41,761 nucleotides of DNA, taken from contig JBDTUE010000011.1 in assembly GCA_040007895.1 (NCBI GenBank), forward strand, positions 1 to 41,761, in the 5' to 3' direction. Source of the DNA: JADJLQ01 sp040007895 (GTDB taxonomy: Bacteria; Bacteroidota; Bacteroidia; Chitinophagales; Saprospiraceae). The translations under genes and the position numbers were made by a program. A model generated the notes under the pieces. That model was not told where the DNA came from, did no database searches, and worked only from the letters and a program-made list of their open reading frames with translations. The stretch's first letter is position 1. Every line of letters starts with the position of its first letter. Of the stretch, positions 7,811 to 17,700 are shown in pieces.

Positions 7811-9306
7811 GAGGGTAAATTCTTAATTGTATTTTCCAATTGATTTTTCCAAATAGAATAAATATCATTCAATGTCGTTTGAATCGAAGGATCCGGGAAA
7901 ATCGTTTCAATTTTTTTTAAAGACCCGAATGCATTATCCAAGGTATAATGGCCTTGCCCAATGCCAGCTCCACGGGCTGCACCTGTAGCGCCATCTGTAT
8001 CAAAAAATTCAAGGGGAATATTAATCAGTGAACTGAATAATTGTCTGAAGACAGGACTTAAAAACATATTTGACTTACCTGCCTTAATGGTTTTTGGTCT
8101 AAACCCTGCTTCACTCAATATATCGGTTCCATATTTGAATGCAAAGACTATTCCTTCCTGGACCGCTCTGGCTACATGTCCGGTGCTATGGATATTAAAA
8201 TTGAGTCCGTGCAAATGACTTCCAACGATTTTATTTCCAAGCAAACGTTCGGCACCATTACCAAAAGGAATGAATTGTAATTGGTCAGAACCTAACGGGA
8301 TTTGTGAAGCCAACTCGTTCATCTGATCATAACTCGTGAGACCAGATTGACTTAATAATCTTTTTAACCAGGAATTGGCAATCCCGGTCCCGTTAATACA
8401 TAACAATGTACCAATCCGGATGGAAGCCGGATCGTGATTGATATGTGCGAATGCATTTACCCTTGAAAGTGGATCGGTCATCAAACTATCCTGCACTGCG
8501 TATACGACACCGCTGGTGCCGGCAGTTGCAGCAATCTCTCCAGGTTGATTTACATTTAATGAAAACGCATTGTTCGGCTGGTCACCTGCCCTATAGGATA
8601 CCGGAGTACCTGTTTTAAGACCTAATTCATCAGCTATATCCTTCGTTACCCGACCCTGTATAGAAAAGGATGGCAAGATCTCCGGAATCCAGGCTTCAGG
8701 TATTTGATAATTTTCGAGTAGTTTGCCGGAGACGGTATTGTTTTTAAAATCCCAAAATATACCTTCACTTAAAGCAGAAATGCTAGTGTTGATTTCTTTG
8801 GTAAACCGGTAGTTTATAAAATCCCCGGGTAGCATGAAAGCATGTATTCTGGCTGCTATTTCAGGTTCATTTTCTATAACCCACCGAAGTTTGGAAGCAG
8901 TAAAGTTTCCTGGTGAATTGAGCAAATGTTGAAGGCAATAATTTGAGCCTAAGGTCTGTAAAGCATGCTCGCCAATTTGAACAGCACGGCTATCACACCA
9001 TATGATTGAAGGTCTTAATACTTTTCCGGCTTTATCAATGACTACTAATCCATGCATTTGATAAGAAATACCGATACCTGCTATGGAATGACCGTCGATA
9101 CCTGATTTAGAAATGATTTTTTTGGTTAGCAATTTAATATCCTGCCACCATTGGTCGGGGTCTTGTTCCGCCCAGTCGGCTTCATGAGCAATCATTTTCA
9201 TTTCCTGATCGGGAACCGAAGCTTGTGCAATACATTGCTGATTATCAGCGTCTAGTATGGACGCTTTAATAAATGAACTACCTAAATCAATTCCTAAAAA
9301 GTACAT
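7807..9306 (-). CDS. xylB: Xylulokinase
   Basis: A 499-residue FGGY-family kinase that phosphorylates D-xylulose to xylulose 5-phosphate. The N-terminal phosphate-binding loop is FLGIDLGSSFIKASILD, followed by WAEQDPDQWW (a typical xylulokinase motif), GIGISYQMHGLVVID (with the family MHG), and IIWCDSRA. The second half has AATAGTSGVVYAV and the closing ATGAARGAGIG ATP-binding motif. Length is normal. It is the first gene of an operon with the fucosidase, xylA and the DUF3127 gene. Other FGGY kinases such as fuculokinase are similar, but the motifs and the xylA neighbour favour xylulokinase. A candidate -7 element is at 9320-9327. Confidence 0.92.
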   Translation of the reverse strand: MYFLGIDLGSSFIKASILDADNQQCIAQASVPDQEMKMIAHEADWAEQDPDQWWQDIKLLTKKIISKSGIDGHSIAGIGISYQMHGLVVIDKAGKVLRPSIIWCDSRAVQIGEHALQTLGSNYCLQHLLNSPGNFTASKLRWVIENEPEIAARIHAFMLPGDFINYRFTKEINTSISALSEGIFWDFKNNTVSGKLLENYQIPEAWIPEILPSFSIQGRVTKDIADELGLKTGTPVSYRAGDQPNNAFSLNVNQPGEIAATAGTSGVVYAVQDSLMTDPLSRVNAFAHINHDPASIRIGTLLCINGTGIANSWLKRLLSQSGLTSYDQMNELASQIPLGSDQLQFIPFGNGAERLLGNKIVGSHLHGLNFNIHSTGHVARAVQEGIVFAFKYGTDILSEAGFRPKTIKAGKSNMFLSPVFRQLFSSLINIPLEFFDTDGATGAARGAGIGQGHYTLDNAFGSLKKIETIFPDPSIQTTLNDIYSIWKNQLENTIKNLPS

Positions 9307-9319
9307 AAAAATCTGGGCG

Positions 9320-9327
9320 CAAAAATA
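9320..9327 (-). promoter_or_regulatory. Candidate -7 element ahead of xylB
   Basis: TATTTTTG on the minus strand matches TAnnTTTG and lies 13 bp before the xylB start. No TTTG-like -33 box is found at 19-21 bases, so this is tentative. Confidence 0.3.
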
Positions 9328-9618
9328 CTATTATAATGCTATTCCTCCCGATGAAATTATGAATCGATTTTTATAAGATTCATCGTTTGGATGATAAGAC
9401 ATATTGGATCTTTGTCTGAATCTTGATTTATCGAGTGGGTATCTATTTCCAATCGAGTAAAACTCCACCGTCAGATATTGAAGATGGTGAAAAGCAGGAT
9501 CAATTTTAAACTTCCCGGGTTAAATAAGGTTCGTCGATTATTCAGAATTCAGGCAATTTCAATTGATCTCATTCTTAAGTCTGGTCGTCTTGGTAATGTT
9601 ATTTTGTATTTTGCGACC
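9328..9618. other. Divergent intergenic region xylB / EamA transporter
   Basis: Nearly 300 bp that must hold control signals for the xylB operon (minus) and the transporter (plus). An in-frame extension of the transporter begins at 9478, but its 47 residues are basic and not hydrophobic, unlike the family. A TTTG at 9384-9387 and a GATCTTTG further on resemble a weak promoter, but the spacing is 17, not 19-21. Nothing else was recognised. Confidence 0.35.
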
Positions 9619-10572
9619 ATGGAGTCTGAAGGCCTGCCAGGACAAGAATGGAAAATCTTTCTTGCTTTTGCATCAGTTTACATCATTTGGGGTTCTACAT
9701 ATCTTGGCATATTTTATGCGATTCAGAGTTTACCACCCATGGTGATGGGAGGCATGAGATTTGTTACTGTTGGAGGTTTATTATTTATTTATACTCATTG
9801 GATTCAAAAAGAAAGATATTCTTGGGAGCTCTGGAAGTTTGGTTTGATTTCTGGTTTATTATTATTTCTTATAGGAGGAGGAGCTGTAATATTAGCAGAG
9901 CAACACTTGCCAAGCGGATTGGTATCGATTATAAGTAGTATAGTCCCGTTTATGATGTTGATCCTCGATTTTAAATCAGGACGTGAAAGATTCAGAAACC
10001 ACTGGACCTGGATAGGTTTGGCTTTCGGATTAACGGGTGTAGTGGTCTTGTTTTATGATAAAATCGCTCCGGAGGATGGGAAAATCCAAGAATTGATTAG
10101 TTATATCATCTTATTGATAGGTACCGTAGGATGGACTACCGGTACTTTGTATTCCAAGTATACCCGGATCAAAGCAACTACTAATGCAAAAGCCAGTGTA
10201 CAGACATTGAGTGCTTCCATTTTATTTTTTCTCGTTGCCATACCAATGGGAGAATACAATACATTAAACGTATCATCCGTAACGTCGACCTCCTGGATAG
10301 CACTGATCTATTTGATCACCTTCGGCTCATTGGTTGGATATTTTAGTTACCTGTGGTTATTGTCTCAGGTATCTGCACATTCCGTAAGCACACATGCTTT
10401 CGTCAATCCAATCGTTGCAGTTTTCCTGGGGACAATATTTGCCGGCGAATCTTTTTATGCCAGGGAATATGTCGCTTTATTATTTGTAATTCTAGGTTTA
10501 ATTGCTATCTACTTAAGTAAGAAAAAAAGTCGCATCACAAGGATTGTGATGGAGCCGAATACCAAGGAATAA
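9619..10572 (+). CDS. EamA (drug/metabolite transporter) family permease
   Basis: About 317 residues from the ATG at 9619, with ten hydrophobic segments in two EamA repeats. The first repeat opens IFLAFASVYIIWGSTYLGI, a classic EamA start, and includes the conserved AEQHLPSGLVSIISSIVPF loop; the second starts near LISYIILLIGTVGWTTGTLYS and closes with NPIVAVFLGTIFAGE followed by a last helix and a basic tail. The family exports metabolites or amino acids; the substrate is unknown. It faces xylB divergently and its stop is 15 bp from that of the second fucosidase gene, which converges on it. The alternative upstream start at 9478 is not supported. Confidence 0.85.
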   Translation: MESEGLPGQEWKIFLAFASVYIIWGSTYLGIFYAIQSLPPMVMGGMRFVTVGGLLFIYTHWIQKERYSWELWKFGLISGLLLFLIGGGAVILAEQHLPSGLVSIISSIVPFMMLILDFKSGRERFRNHWTWIGLAFGLTGVVVLFYDKIAPEDGKIQELISYIILLIGTVGWTTGTLYSKYTRIKATTNAKASVQTLSASILFFLVAIPMGEYNTLNVSSVTSTSWIALIYLITFGSLVGYFSYLWLLSQVSAHSVSTHAFVNPIVAVFLGTIFAGESFYAREYVALLFVILGLIAIYLSKKKSRITRIVMEPNTKE

Positions 10573-10587
10573 CTTTTTTAATTGAAT

Positions 10588-12819
10588 TTATAATATTTCA
10601 ATTTCACTAACGAATAACCATTTATGGGTGCTTGAATCAGCATTCACACCATTAGAAGCATTTTCAATAAATAGTTTGACATACCGGGCACTTCGGTTTA
10701 TTTTTTCAATCGTGTAGTTATTGAGTTCATCTTTTGGATTGATGGATTGATAGGGTATGTATTTCGAAACAGTTTTGTAATCTTCGGGACTTTGTCCATC
10801 GTGATCTGAAACAGAAACGAGAATAGATGAAGGTGGATAGATCATGGAGGAAGGCAACGTAAGGCTGTGCACTAAAATGCTTCTGACTTCCCTGGATTCA
10901 CCGAGGTCAAACACAACCTCCAGGTTTTCATTTTGATAACCTAACCATTTTTTTGATTTGATATCCAGGTCACCTTTCACTCCATCGCAAAGCAGGATAC
11001 CCCCTTCATTGAGATATTCAGGACTCGGGGTAGTGAGCAGATTGACATTATACCTTGCTTTTGAAAAGATTTCATTTTTTACAAAACCCGATTGTTCATC
11101 AGAATTAATCGCTACAGCATTTAACGGAGAGCTTTTAGTAAGAAGAATGGGATCCGTATAAAGATTTTTTGACGGGGTCGGTAAGCTAAAGTTTTGAGTA
11201 TAATATATTTTAGCTTCCGGATTATTAGTAGTGAGTTGAATATACACACTGTCTTTAAACGGTTTGCCGGGTGGAACAATTTTTACCTGAGGGATATCAT
11301 GATAAAATCCCACTTCTGAAATCATAGGGGTGTGCCTGAACTCTGAAAATATCAATCTTGCTTTCTGAGTAAGTATATACGGAAATGTAATAATCCGTTT
11401 ATATCCTACAGTAGTGCCCGATACTTTTGTAACCCATTCGTCATTCTCAAATATTTCGAGTTTAAAACTTTCGACGCGCTGGCCAAACTTAATTTGTTCA
11501 CTTATTGATAGTACATTAAACCAAACCGGGTTTTTCCATTCAAATAATAAATAGGGTGCTGAATTTTTAGCGCCGGGTATCCAATATGATTCATTATTAT
11601 CGTCTATTGTTTTTGAAGGAGAGTGATTAAAATTGAATTCACTATCCGAAATTTTTGACTGGCGGGCCAGATTTTGATCGAAGATCTGCTGTAAACTATT
11701 GTGAAATACTTTCAATACGTTGACATCTCTTTCATTGATCAATCCATTTTTATCCGGTGGAATGTTTAATAAAAGGGTACTGTTTTTACCGATAGAATTG
11801 AAATAGATATCCAGTAGTTTTTCAGGAGATTTAATTGAGTTATCATCCTGACTGTGATAAAACCATCCCGGCCGGATAGATACATCTACCTCGGAAGGAA
11901 ACCATTTTAATGCCTTTGCAAATCCCAGTTGATTGATTCCCGCCACTTCATCTTCAGATTCTTTGATGTTCGGCCTTATGATGTTATCCATTTTATTTAC
12001 ATCAGTCATGCCCGTCGTATCATAAACAGGGATTACACTCCATTCACTTTCTCTTCCATATCCTGATTCTGTTCCAACCCATCGCACATCCGGGCCCATG
12101 ACGGCGATGACAGCGGAAGGTTGTAATTCCCTGGTCAATTCAAAATATCCATGCCAATCATAACTTTGTTTTTTTCCGTTTGGACCTTCACCGATAGCTC
12201 CATCAAACCAAACTTCAGTGATGGGACCATAATTAGTCAGTAGCTCCCGCAATTGATTTTTAAAATAAGTATTATATGCATCGCTCCCATAGGTTGACTC
12301 ATGCCTGTCCCAAGGAGAAAGATAAACTCCAAGATCCATTTTTTGTCTTACGCAAGCATCTGCAAGTTCTTTAATTACATCGCCTTGTCCGGACTTCCAT
12401 GAGCTATTTTTTACACTGTGATTTGTAAAAGCACTTGGCCAAAGGCAAAACCCATCATGGTGTTTGGCGGTAAGGATTATTTGTTTAAAGCCTGCGTCTT
12501 TCAAGACAGTCACCCATTGATTGGCATCGAGCTGGGCAGGATTAAAGAGTTTTGGGTCTTCTTTTCCATCACCCCATTCTTTATCGGTGAATGTATTCAT
12601 TCCGAAATGCAAAAAAGCGGTCAGCTCTTTTTGTTGCCATTCTAATTGGCGAGCAGTAGGAATTACGCGGGCAGCTTTAGATAAGATTTCCTCCCGGGTA
12701 TCCGCAGCATTGACAAAAATCAGGTTGGCGTAAGAATCATCCCGATAATCAAAATTGCAACCAGAACTAATGAGCATTGCGGTAAAAATGGATACAAGGA
12801 TAAAAAGAGGTGGACGCAT
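10588..12819 (-). CDS. GH29 alpha-L-fucosidase lipoprotein with F5/8-type domain
   Basis: A 743-residue lipoprotein (LISSGC, Cys21). The catalytic domain shows the GH29 pattern of the BT_2192-like group: QLEWQQKELTAFLHFGMNTF (His71), ILTAKHHDGFCLWPS and TEVWFDGAIG with the predicted nucleophile Asp206. After it come a discoidin-like (F5/8 type C) domain (about 400-500), a chitobiase-like Fn3 segment (VYIQLTTNNPEAKIYYTQN) and a second discoidin-like domain to the C terminus. It would remove terminal fucose from glycans at the cell surface or periplasm. It is 37 bp downstream of the GH30 gene on the same strand, so the two are probably one transcript. It is not a close copy of the fucosidase in the xyl operon. 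Confidence 0.9.
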   Translation of the reverse strand: MRPPLFILVSIFTAMLISSGCNFDYRDDSYANLIFVNAADTREEILSKAARVIPTARQLEWQQKELTAFLHFGMNTFTDKEWGDGKEDPKLFNPAQLDANQWVTVLKDAGFKQIILTAKHHDGFCLWPSAFTNHSVKNSSWKSGQGDVIKELADACVRQKMDLGVYLSPWDRHESTYGSDAYNTYFKNQLRELLTNYGPITEVWFDGAIGEGPNGKKQSYDWHGYFELTRELQPSAVIAVMGPDVRWVGTESGYGRESEWSVIPVYDTTGMTDVNKMDNIIRPNIKESEDEVAGINQLGFAKALKWFPSEVDVSIRPGWFYHSQDDNSIKSPEKLLDIYFNSIGKNSTLLLNIPPDKNGLINERDVNVLKVFHNSLQQIFDQNLARQSKISDSEFNFNHSPSKTIDDNNESYWIPGAKNSAPYLLFEWKNPVWFNVLSISEQIKFGQRVESFKLEIFENDEWVTKVSGTTVGYKRIITFPYILTQKARLIFSEFRHTPMISEVGFYHDIPQVKIVPPGKPFKDSVYIQLTTNNPEAKIYYTQNFSLPTPSKNLYTDPILLTKSSPLNAVAINSDEQSGFVKNEIFSKARYNVNLLTTPSPEYLNEGGILLCDGVKGDLDIKSKKWLGYQNENLEVVFDLGESREVRSILVHSLTLPSSMIYPPSSILVSVSDHDGQSPEDYKTVSKYIPYQSINPKDELNNYTIEKINRSARYVKLFIENASNGVNADSSTHKWLFVSEIEIL

Positions 12820-12856
12820 TAATGATTGATTTTAATAAGATACAAATGAACTATTG

Positions 12857-14308
12857 TTACCAAATAAAAGTCCCTACACTTCCGGCATCCAAAGTTACTT
12901 TTACTTTTTTGCCACCATGAGAAATATTAAAATTAATGGTATTAGTCCCTTCATTTAAAACCAATAATACCTTTTTGCCGGAAGGTGTTTTAAATGCAAC
13001 ATGGATTAAATTACTATCAGAGACACTACTTATCCTTTTTGAACCAGGAGGAATGAATTTGGAAGCATGAGCTATAATATAATAACTTACGTTTCGCTGG
13101 ATGGTTGAACCATTGATCGTAATGGCTCCTTTACATTCAGTGCATCCTCCCGGAGTGTGCGGACCAAAATTAGGATCGTTTGCCAGGTTCCATTCCAAAG
13201 CTACCTTACTCCAGTTTCTCATGGAGCCTATGACGACATTTTTAATGTGCCATAAAAGGTCGCCTCCAAAATTGCCCGAAGCACTGGTCCATTGTTCAGT
13301 AAAATATACATCTTTCAATGGAAAATCTTTATGGACCACGGATAAAGCAGTAATATCTCCTCCATATAAATGGAATGCAGTACCACTTACGAAAGGAGCA
13401 GCCCCAGGGTCATTTAATATAAAAAGGGGATAAGCGGGATTGTCACAATTATGATCCCAAATCAAAATTTTTGTTTGTATAGAATTTGTGGTAAAAGCAG
13501 GGCCCAGGTCATTTTTTATAAAATCAGCTTGTTGAGTCGCGGACATTAAAAGACTTGGATTATTATTTTCATTTTGTGGTTCGTTTTGAATGGTGATAGC
13601 ATCGATCGGGATACCATTCCCCTTCATAGCTTTAATGTATTTTACGAAGTACTGAGCGTACACTTTATAATATCCGGGGACTAAGCTGCCACCCTTTGGC
13701 GAGTTATTATCTTTCATCCAGGCAGGAGGACTCCAGGGTGATCCCATGATTTTAATTGTAGGATTTATTGCAATAATATTTTTTAATATGGGGATAAGGT
13801 CAATGGTATCGTTGGATAGATTAAAATGAGCTAAAGACAGATCGACCTGTCCATTGGGTATATCGTCATAACTAAATACGGAAGAAGATAAATCAGAAGC
13901 GCCAATGCTTATTCTTAAATAACTGATTCCAAGTGAACCTGAATCATTCGTAAACAATTCCTTTAAGAGGGATTCCCTGGCTGATTTCTCCATTTTATTA
14001 ATTAGTGTCGCACTGCTTCCGGTCAAAGTGTAACCAAAACCATCGATGGATTGATACGAAATGGTGGAGTCGATTAAAATATTGGGATAATTGTTAAGCG
14101 CAGTATCAGAGAAGGAAAGAAAAGTAGGTTGTTTTTGAAGTAAAACGGATTGATCTGATTTAGTAAGCCAATAATCCATATCGTTTGGCAATACAGGGTC
14201 CGGAAGAACAGGAAAGCCGGGTTTTATATTGTTTTTTTTAGAACATGTATAAACTACCAGAAGGATGAGAAGGCTACTTAATATAAAAAGATATTTCGGA
14301 AAAGCCAT
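12857..14308 (-). CDS. GH30 family glycoside hydrolase lipoprotein
   Basis: A 483-residue lipoprotein (VVYTC, Cys22). The GH30 TIM-barrel is visible from residue about 75: SIDGFGYTLTGSSATLI, LRISIGASDLSSSVFSYDD, MGSPWSPPAWMKDN, the acid/base Glu243 in AITIQNEPQNEN, and the nucleophile Glu338 in VYFTEQWTS. The C-terminal beta-sandwich follows, ending GGKKVKVTLDAGSVGTFIW. Family members include glucosylceramidases, beta-1,6-glucanases and beta-xylosidases; the layout (GSPWSPPAWMK) is of the glucosylceramidase/endo-1,6-glucanase branch, but the substrate is not determined. It leads a two-gene unit with the downstream GH29 gene. Confidence 0.9.
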   Translation of the reverse strand: MAFPKYLFILSSLLILLVVYTCSKKNNIKPGFPVLPDPVLPNDMDYWLTKSDQSVLLQKQPTFLSFSDTALNNYPNILIDSTISYQSIDGFGYTLTGSSATLINKMEKSARESLLKELFTNDSGSLGISYLRISIGASDLSSSVFSYDDIPNGQVDLSLAHFNLSNDTIDLIPILKNIIAINPTIKIMGSPWSPPAWMKDNNSPKGGSLVPGYYKVYAQYFVKYIKAMKGNGIPIDAITIQNEPQNENNNPSLLMSATQQADFIKNDLGPAFTTNSIQTKILIWDHNCDNPAYPLFILNDPGAAPFVSGTAFHLYGGDITALSVVHKDFPLKDVYFTEQWTSASGNFGGDLLWHIKNVVIGSMRNWSKVALEWNLANDPNFGPHTPGGCTECKGAITINGSTIQRNVSYYIIAHASKFIPPGSKRISSVSDSNLIHVAFKTPSGKKVLLVLNEGTNTINFNISHGGKKVKVTLDAGSVGTFIW

Positions 14309-14789
14309 TAAGAAAAGTTATAGATAGCTAATTTAAGTAATTAAAATCAATGAACAGGTTTGATTATGATTAGTCCGGCGGCCAATACCCATTGAGTCTG
14401 ATTTCTTAGTATTGTGACTTAATTTGATATATAAGAGTATGACTTTAACATATATTATTTTTTAAATAATGGTGACTTATAATCAAACGAACCAAATTTA
14501 TTCTTGAAATAAGATCAACGACAGTTCAAATATTGCCTGCGAAGACAATTTTAAGTTGTAAATTAAGTATGTTATTTTTGCCTAACCCGATCTCCTAAAT
14601 CTGTATTCGATATTTTTTAATTGGATTTGAAATATTAACGTTTTCAAAGATAAGGTCATATTAAAAAATCATATTTTCGCCACGAGATAAAATGAGACAT
14701 TTTTTCATCCCGAAACTAGTGATTTTACTTTTTTGATGCTTCGGATTAATGTAGCTATTCAAAGTTTCAAATTAAAAATGTAACGCTAG
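14309..14789. other. Gene-free divergent region GH30 / SprB-repeat protein
   Basis: About 480 bp of AT-rich DNA between two divergent secreted-protein genes. On the plus strand TATTTTTG (14573-14580) and on the minus strand TAAATTTG (14493-14500) match the Bacteroidota -7 consensus, but neither has a good -33 box at 19-21 bases. No gene, hairpin terminator or obvious repeat was found. Confidence 0.35.
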
Positions 14790-17700
14790 ATGCAAACATT
14801 CATTAGTTCTTTTTTAATTTACTTTTTAATTTTTTTTCCCGGCTTTATCAACGCCCAGATCATTGTTAGTGGCACCTCTAAACCTGCTGCATGTAATGCC
14901 CTTGGAGAAGTAACATTGACAGCTACTGGTGGAAATGGTACTTACTCTTACCGGGTCGCTAGTAACACATGTAGCGAGGGTCTGCTTCCTGCTCAAAGTT
15001 CAAATGTTTTTAAAGGATTAAGCAGTTGTACGTATATTTTTGAAGCTACCGATTCCGATGGAAAGCGTGGAGCTACTACTGTTGTGGTTGGTGGCAGTTA
15101 TTTTTCTCCTCTTGTTACAGCTGGTGTTGATAAATGTACTATTTCAGTAACCGCTACGCAAGGCCAGGGACCTTATAAATATGAATTAAGTAATAATAGT
15201 GGTAATACCTGGGAAACATCCACTACACCAATATGGACCAAAAAGCCTAAAGGAAATTATTTAATCAGGGTTACGGATGCCTGTAATGTTAGTCGTTTAT
15301 TAATAGTCAATGTAAACCTGGACCCCATTACCTATATTACAGACATGGGTTATGCTCTTGGAAGTAGTTCCAAAGACTCTTTTTATATCTATGACATACA
15401 TGGAGTAGACGGACCCTATAGTATCTTGTTAGCCCAGGGAAGCGATACGATAGTAAGTATAAACGGAAGATTTTCTTTGAAAGATTTGAAGCCGAAAATC
15501 TGCGATAATGCAAAGATTATTATTCGTCATGCATGTGGAGATGATATCCAGCGACTTAAACTTTCATTGTATTCACTGGATTGTATAAGTTTTGCGAATG
15601 GAACGGTTCAGTTGAATCCTTTATATGGTGTGCAACCGTATTCATTCTTAGTGTTTGATGAATCCGGTATGACCAAAACTTCCTCCACTGGATTGTTTAA
15701 TGATATTGTAAAAAATTCAAGCTATATAGAGATTAAAGGAAAAGATGCTTGTGGTGATTTATTTTATATTCAGAATTTTAAATCAGACTTAAGAATCAGA
15801 CCAGAATTTTTCTTCAAGACCCAAAATGACTGTGCAGCACTCCATTCAGCTACGTTGAAGATAAGTCATTCTTCCGAAGAGCCGATTACAGCTGATCCAG
15901 ATCATTATACGGTAGAGTGTATCACTTGTATACCAACTGCAACTTACAATGTAGAAAGTGACGAAGAGATTACCATCAATAATCTGGGCTCTGGTACAAA
16001 CACTATTTTGATTAAAGATAATTGTGGTAGTGTGTGGACTTGTAAGAGCAGTTTAGTTTTAGCTCAATATATAGGGTGTGATTCTGTCTCTTTCCATCTT
16101 ACGAATTCTTTTATTTGTGACAACAGGCCGGATAATGAGCATTCAATAACAGGGGATTCCATAGCTAATACTACCTATACATTGAAAAATGCTTTAGGGC
16201 AGATCATTGCAACCAATTCAAGCGGTCAGTTTGGAGGATTAGCAAAAGGAAATTATACAGTGGAGGCTGATGCAAATGGTTGCCCAATGCAACAAGCTAA
16301 TTTCGCCATAGCTACATCTAATGTCAAAATTGAATTGAACGTAGGACTTAATCGCAATAAAAACCTTCAAGCTGGGGATAAATGTGAAACAGTATATACT
16401 TTAAGTGTAGAAACCACGTATGAACCCTATATACTCAAAAACGCTCAAGGAAAAAATATGGGCGATGGCAACCGATTTCAGATTGGGAGCCTGACCTGGT
16501 TTGATCTTCCACCAGGAAAATATTCGATTAAGTCACTTCTAAATTGTACGGTTAGGGAATTTGAATTACCTGATTTAAGACCAACATTAAAGATAATAGA
16601 TTTTAAAAATTGTCCACCAGGCAACAGCATCACTTTATCCGGAGGTAAAAACTGGTTAGAGTGGAATGCACAATTGCATAAAGATTACGATCTTAATTTA
16701 TTTTATTATAGAAATCCTGCGGATTGGTATGATTCTAAATTAATGTCTGAATTTAATTCAGATACTTCGAGCCATACTTTTTTTAACCTGGTTCCTAATA
16801 AGCGTTACACATTTTATTTATACTCTGCATTTTCTGATTTTGGGATAGCATCCACCTGCCCTTTGGATTCTGTGATTATTACGATTCCGACTTATGCCCC
16901 TCCTGAGATAAAGCCTAATTTTAGTTTTTTCTGTGATCAGGATAATCGCGGTTTAATGCAGTTTACCGTGAATCATGGATCAGGTCCTTTTAGTCTGCAA
17001 CAAACTGACGCTAGTTTTAATACCAATATTGGCGTTCCAGTTATTACGAATGATTCGATAATTTCGTATTCGGGTTTATCTAAAGGCATCCATTATTTTA
17101 AACTGACTGATGCGTGTGGAAAATCAACAAGCGTACAAAGTAGCTTCTCTAACCCTGATTCCATTTCTGCATTCAAAAACTGTGACGGGAGCATATTGCT
17201 TTCATTTTATCCTATGCCCGGGGCCCGTTATGTTTGGACCGATGGTAATACGGTAGTGAGTGATTCTGCAAGTGTCAAAATAAACAATCCTAAGAATGGG
17301 GCGATCTATCATCTCAATTTTTCATTTAATAATTGTCAATCAGACAAAACTTATACAATTAATACGGCTAACCTGAATTCATTTTCAGCTACTATCAACA
17401 GCAGTAAACTTTCCAATACTTTGTGTGAAGGAGACAGTATTACGCTTACCGCCGTATTTGCCGGAAGTCAGCCAAATTCTATCTTGTGGAATACCGGTGC
17501 TATTACCAATCGTATCACAGTCAGCCGAATGGGTGATTATTCAGTTCAGGCAAGTAATGCAACCAGTTGTATGGCTAATGCAGCTATCCGTATACTTGGA
17601 AGTGCTAAAATAATTACAAACTTATCCAGCACTAATATCACTTGTTTTGGACGCAACGATGGTATGATCAATGGATTGACCTCCGGTGGCACTCCTCCTT

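Noticed and set aside
9478..9618. 47-residue N-terminal extension of the EamA transporter
   Set aside because: EamA proteins begin directly with the first membrane helix; the extension is basic and soluble and overlaps the divergent promoter region.
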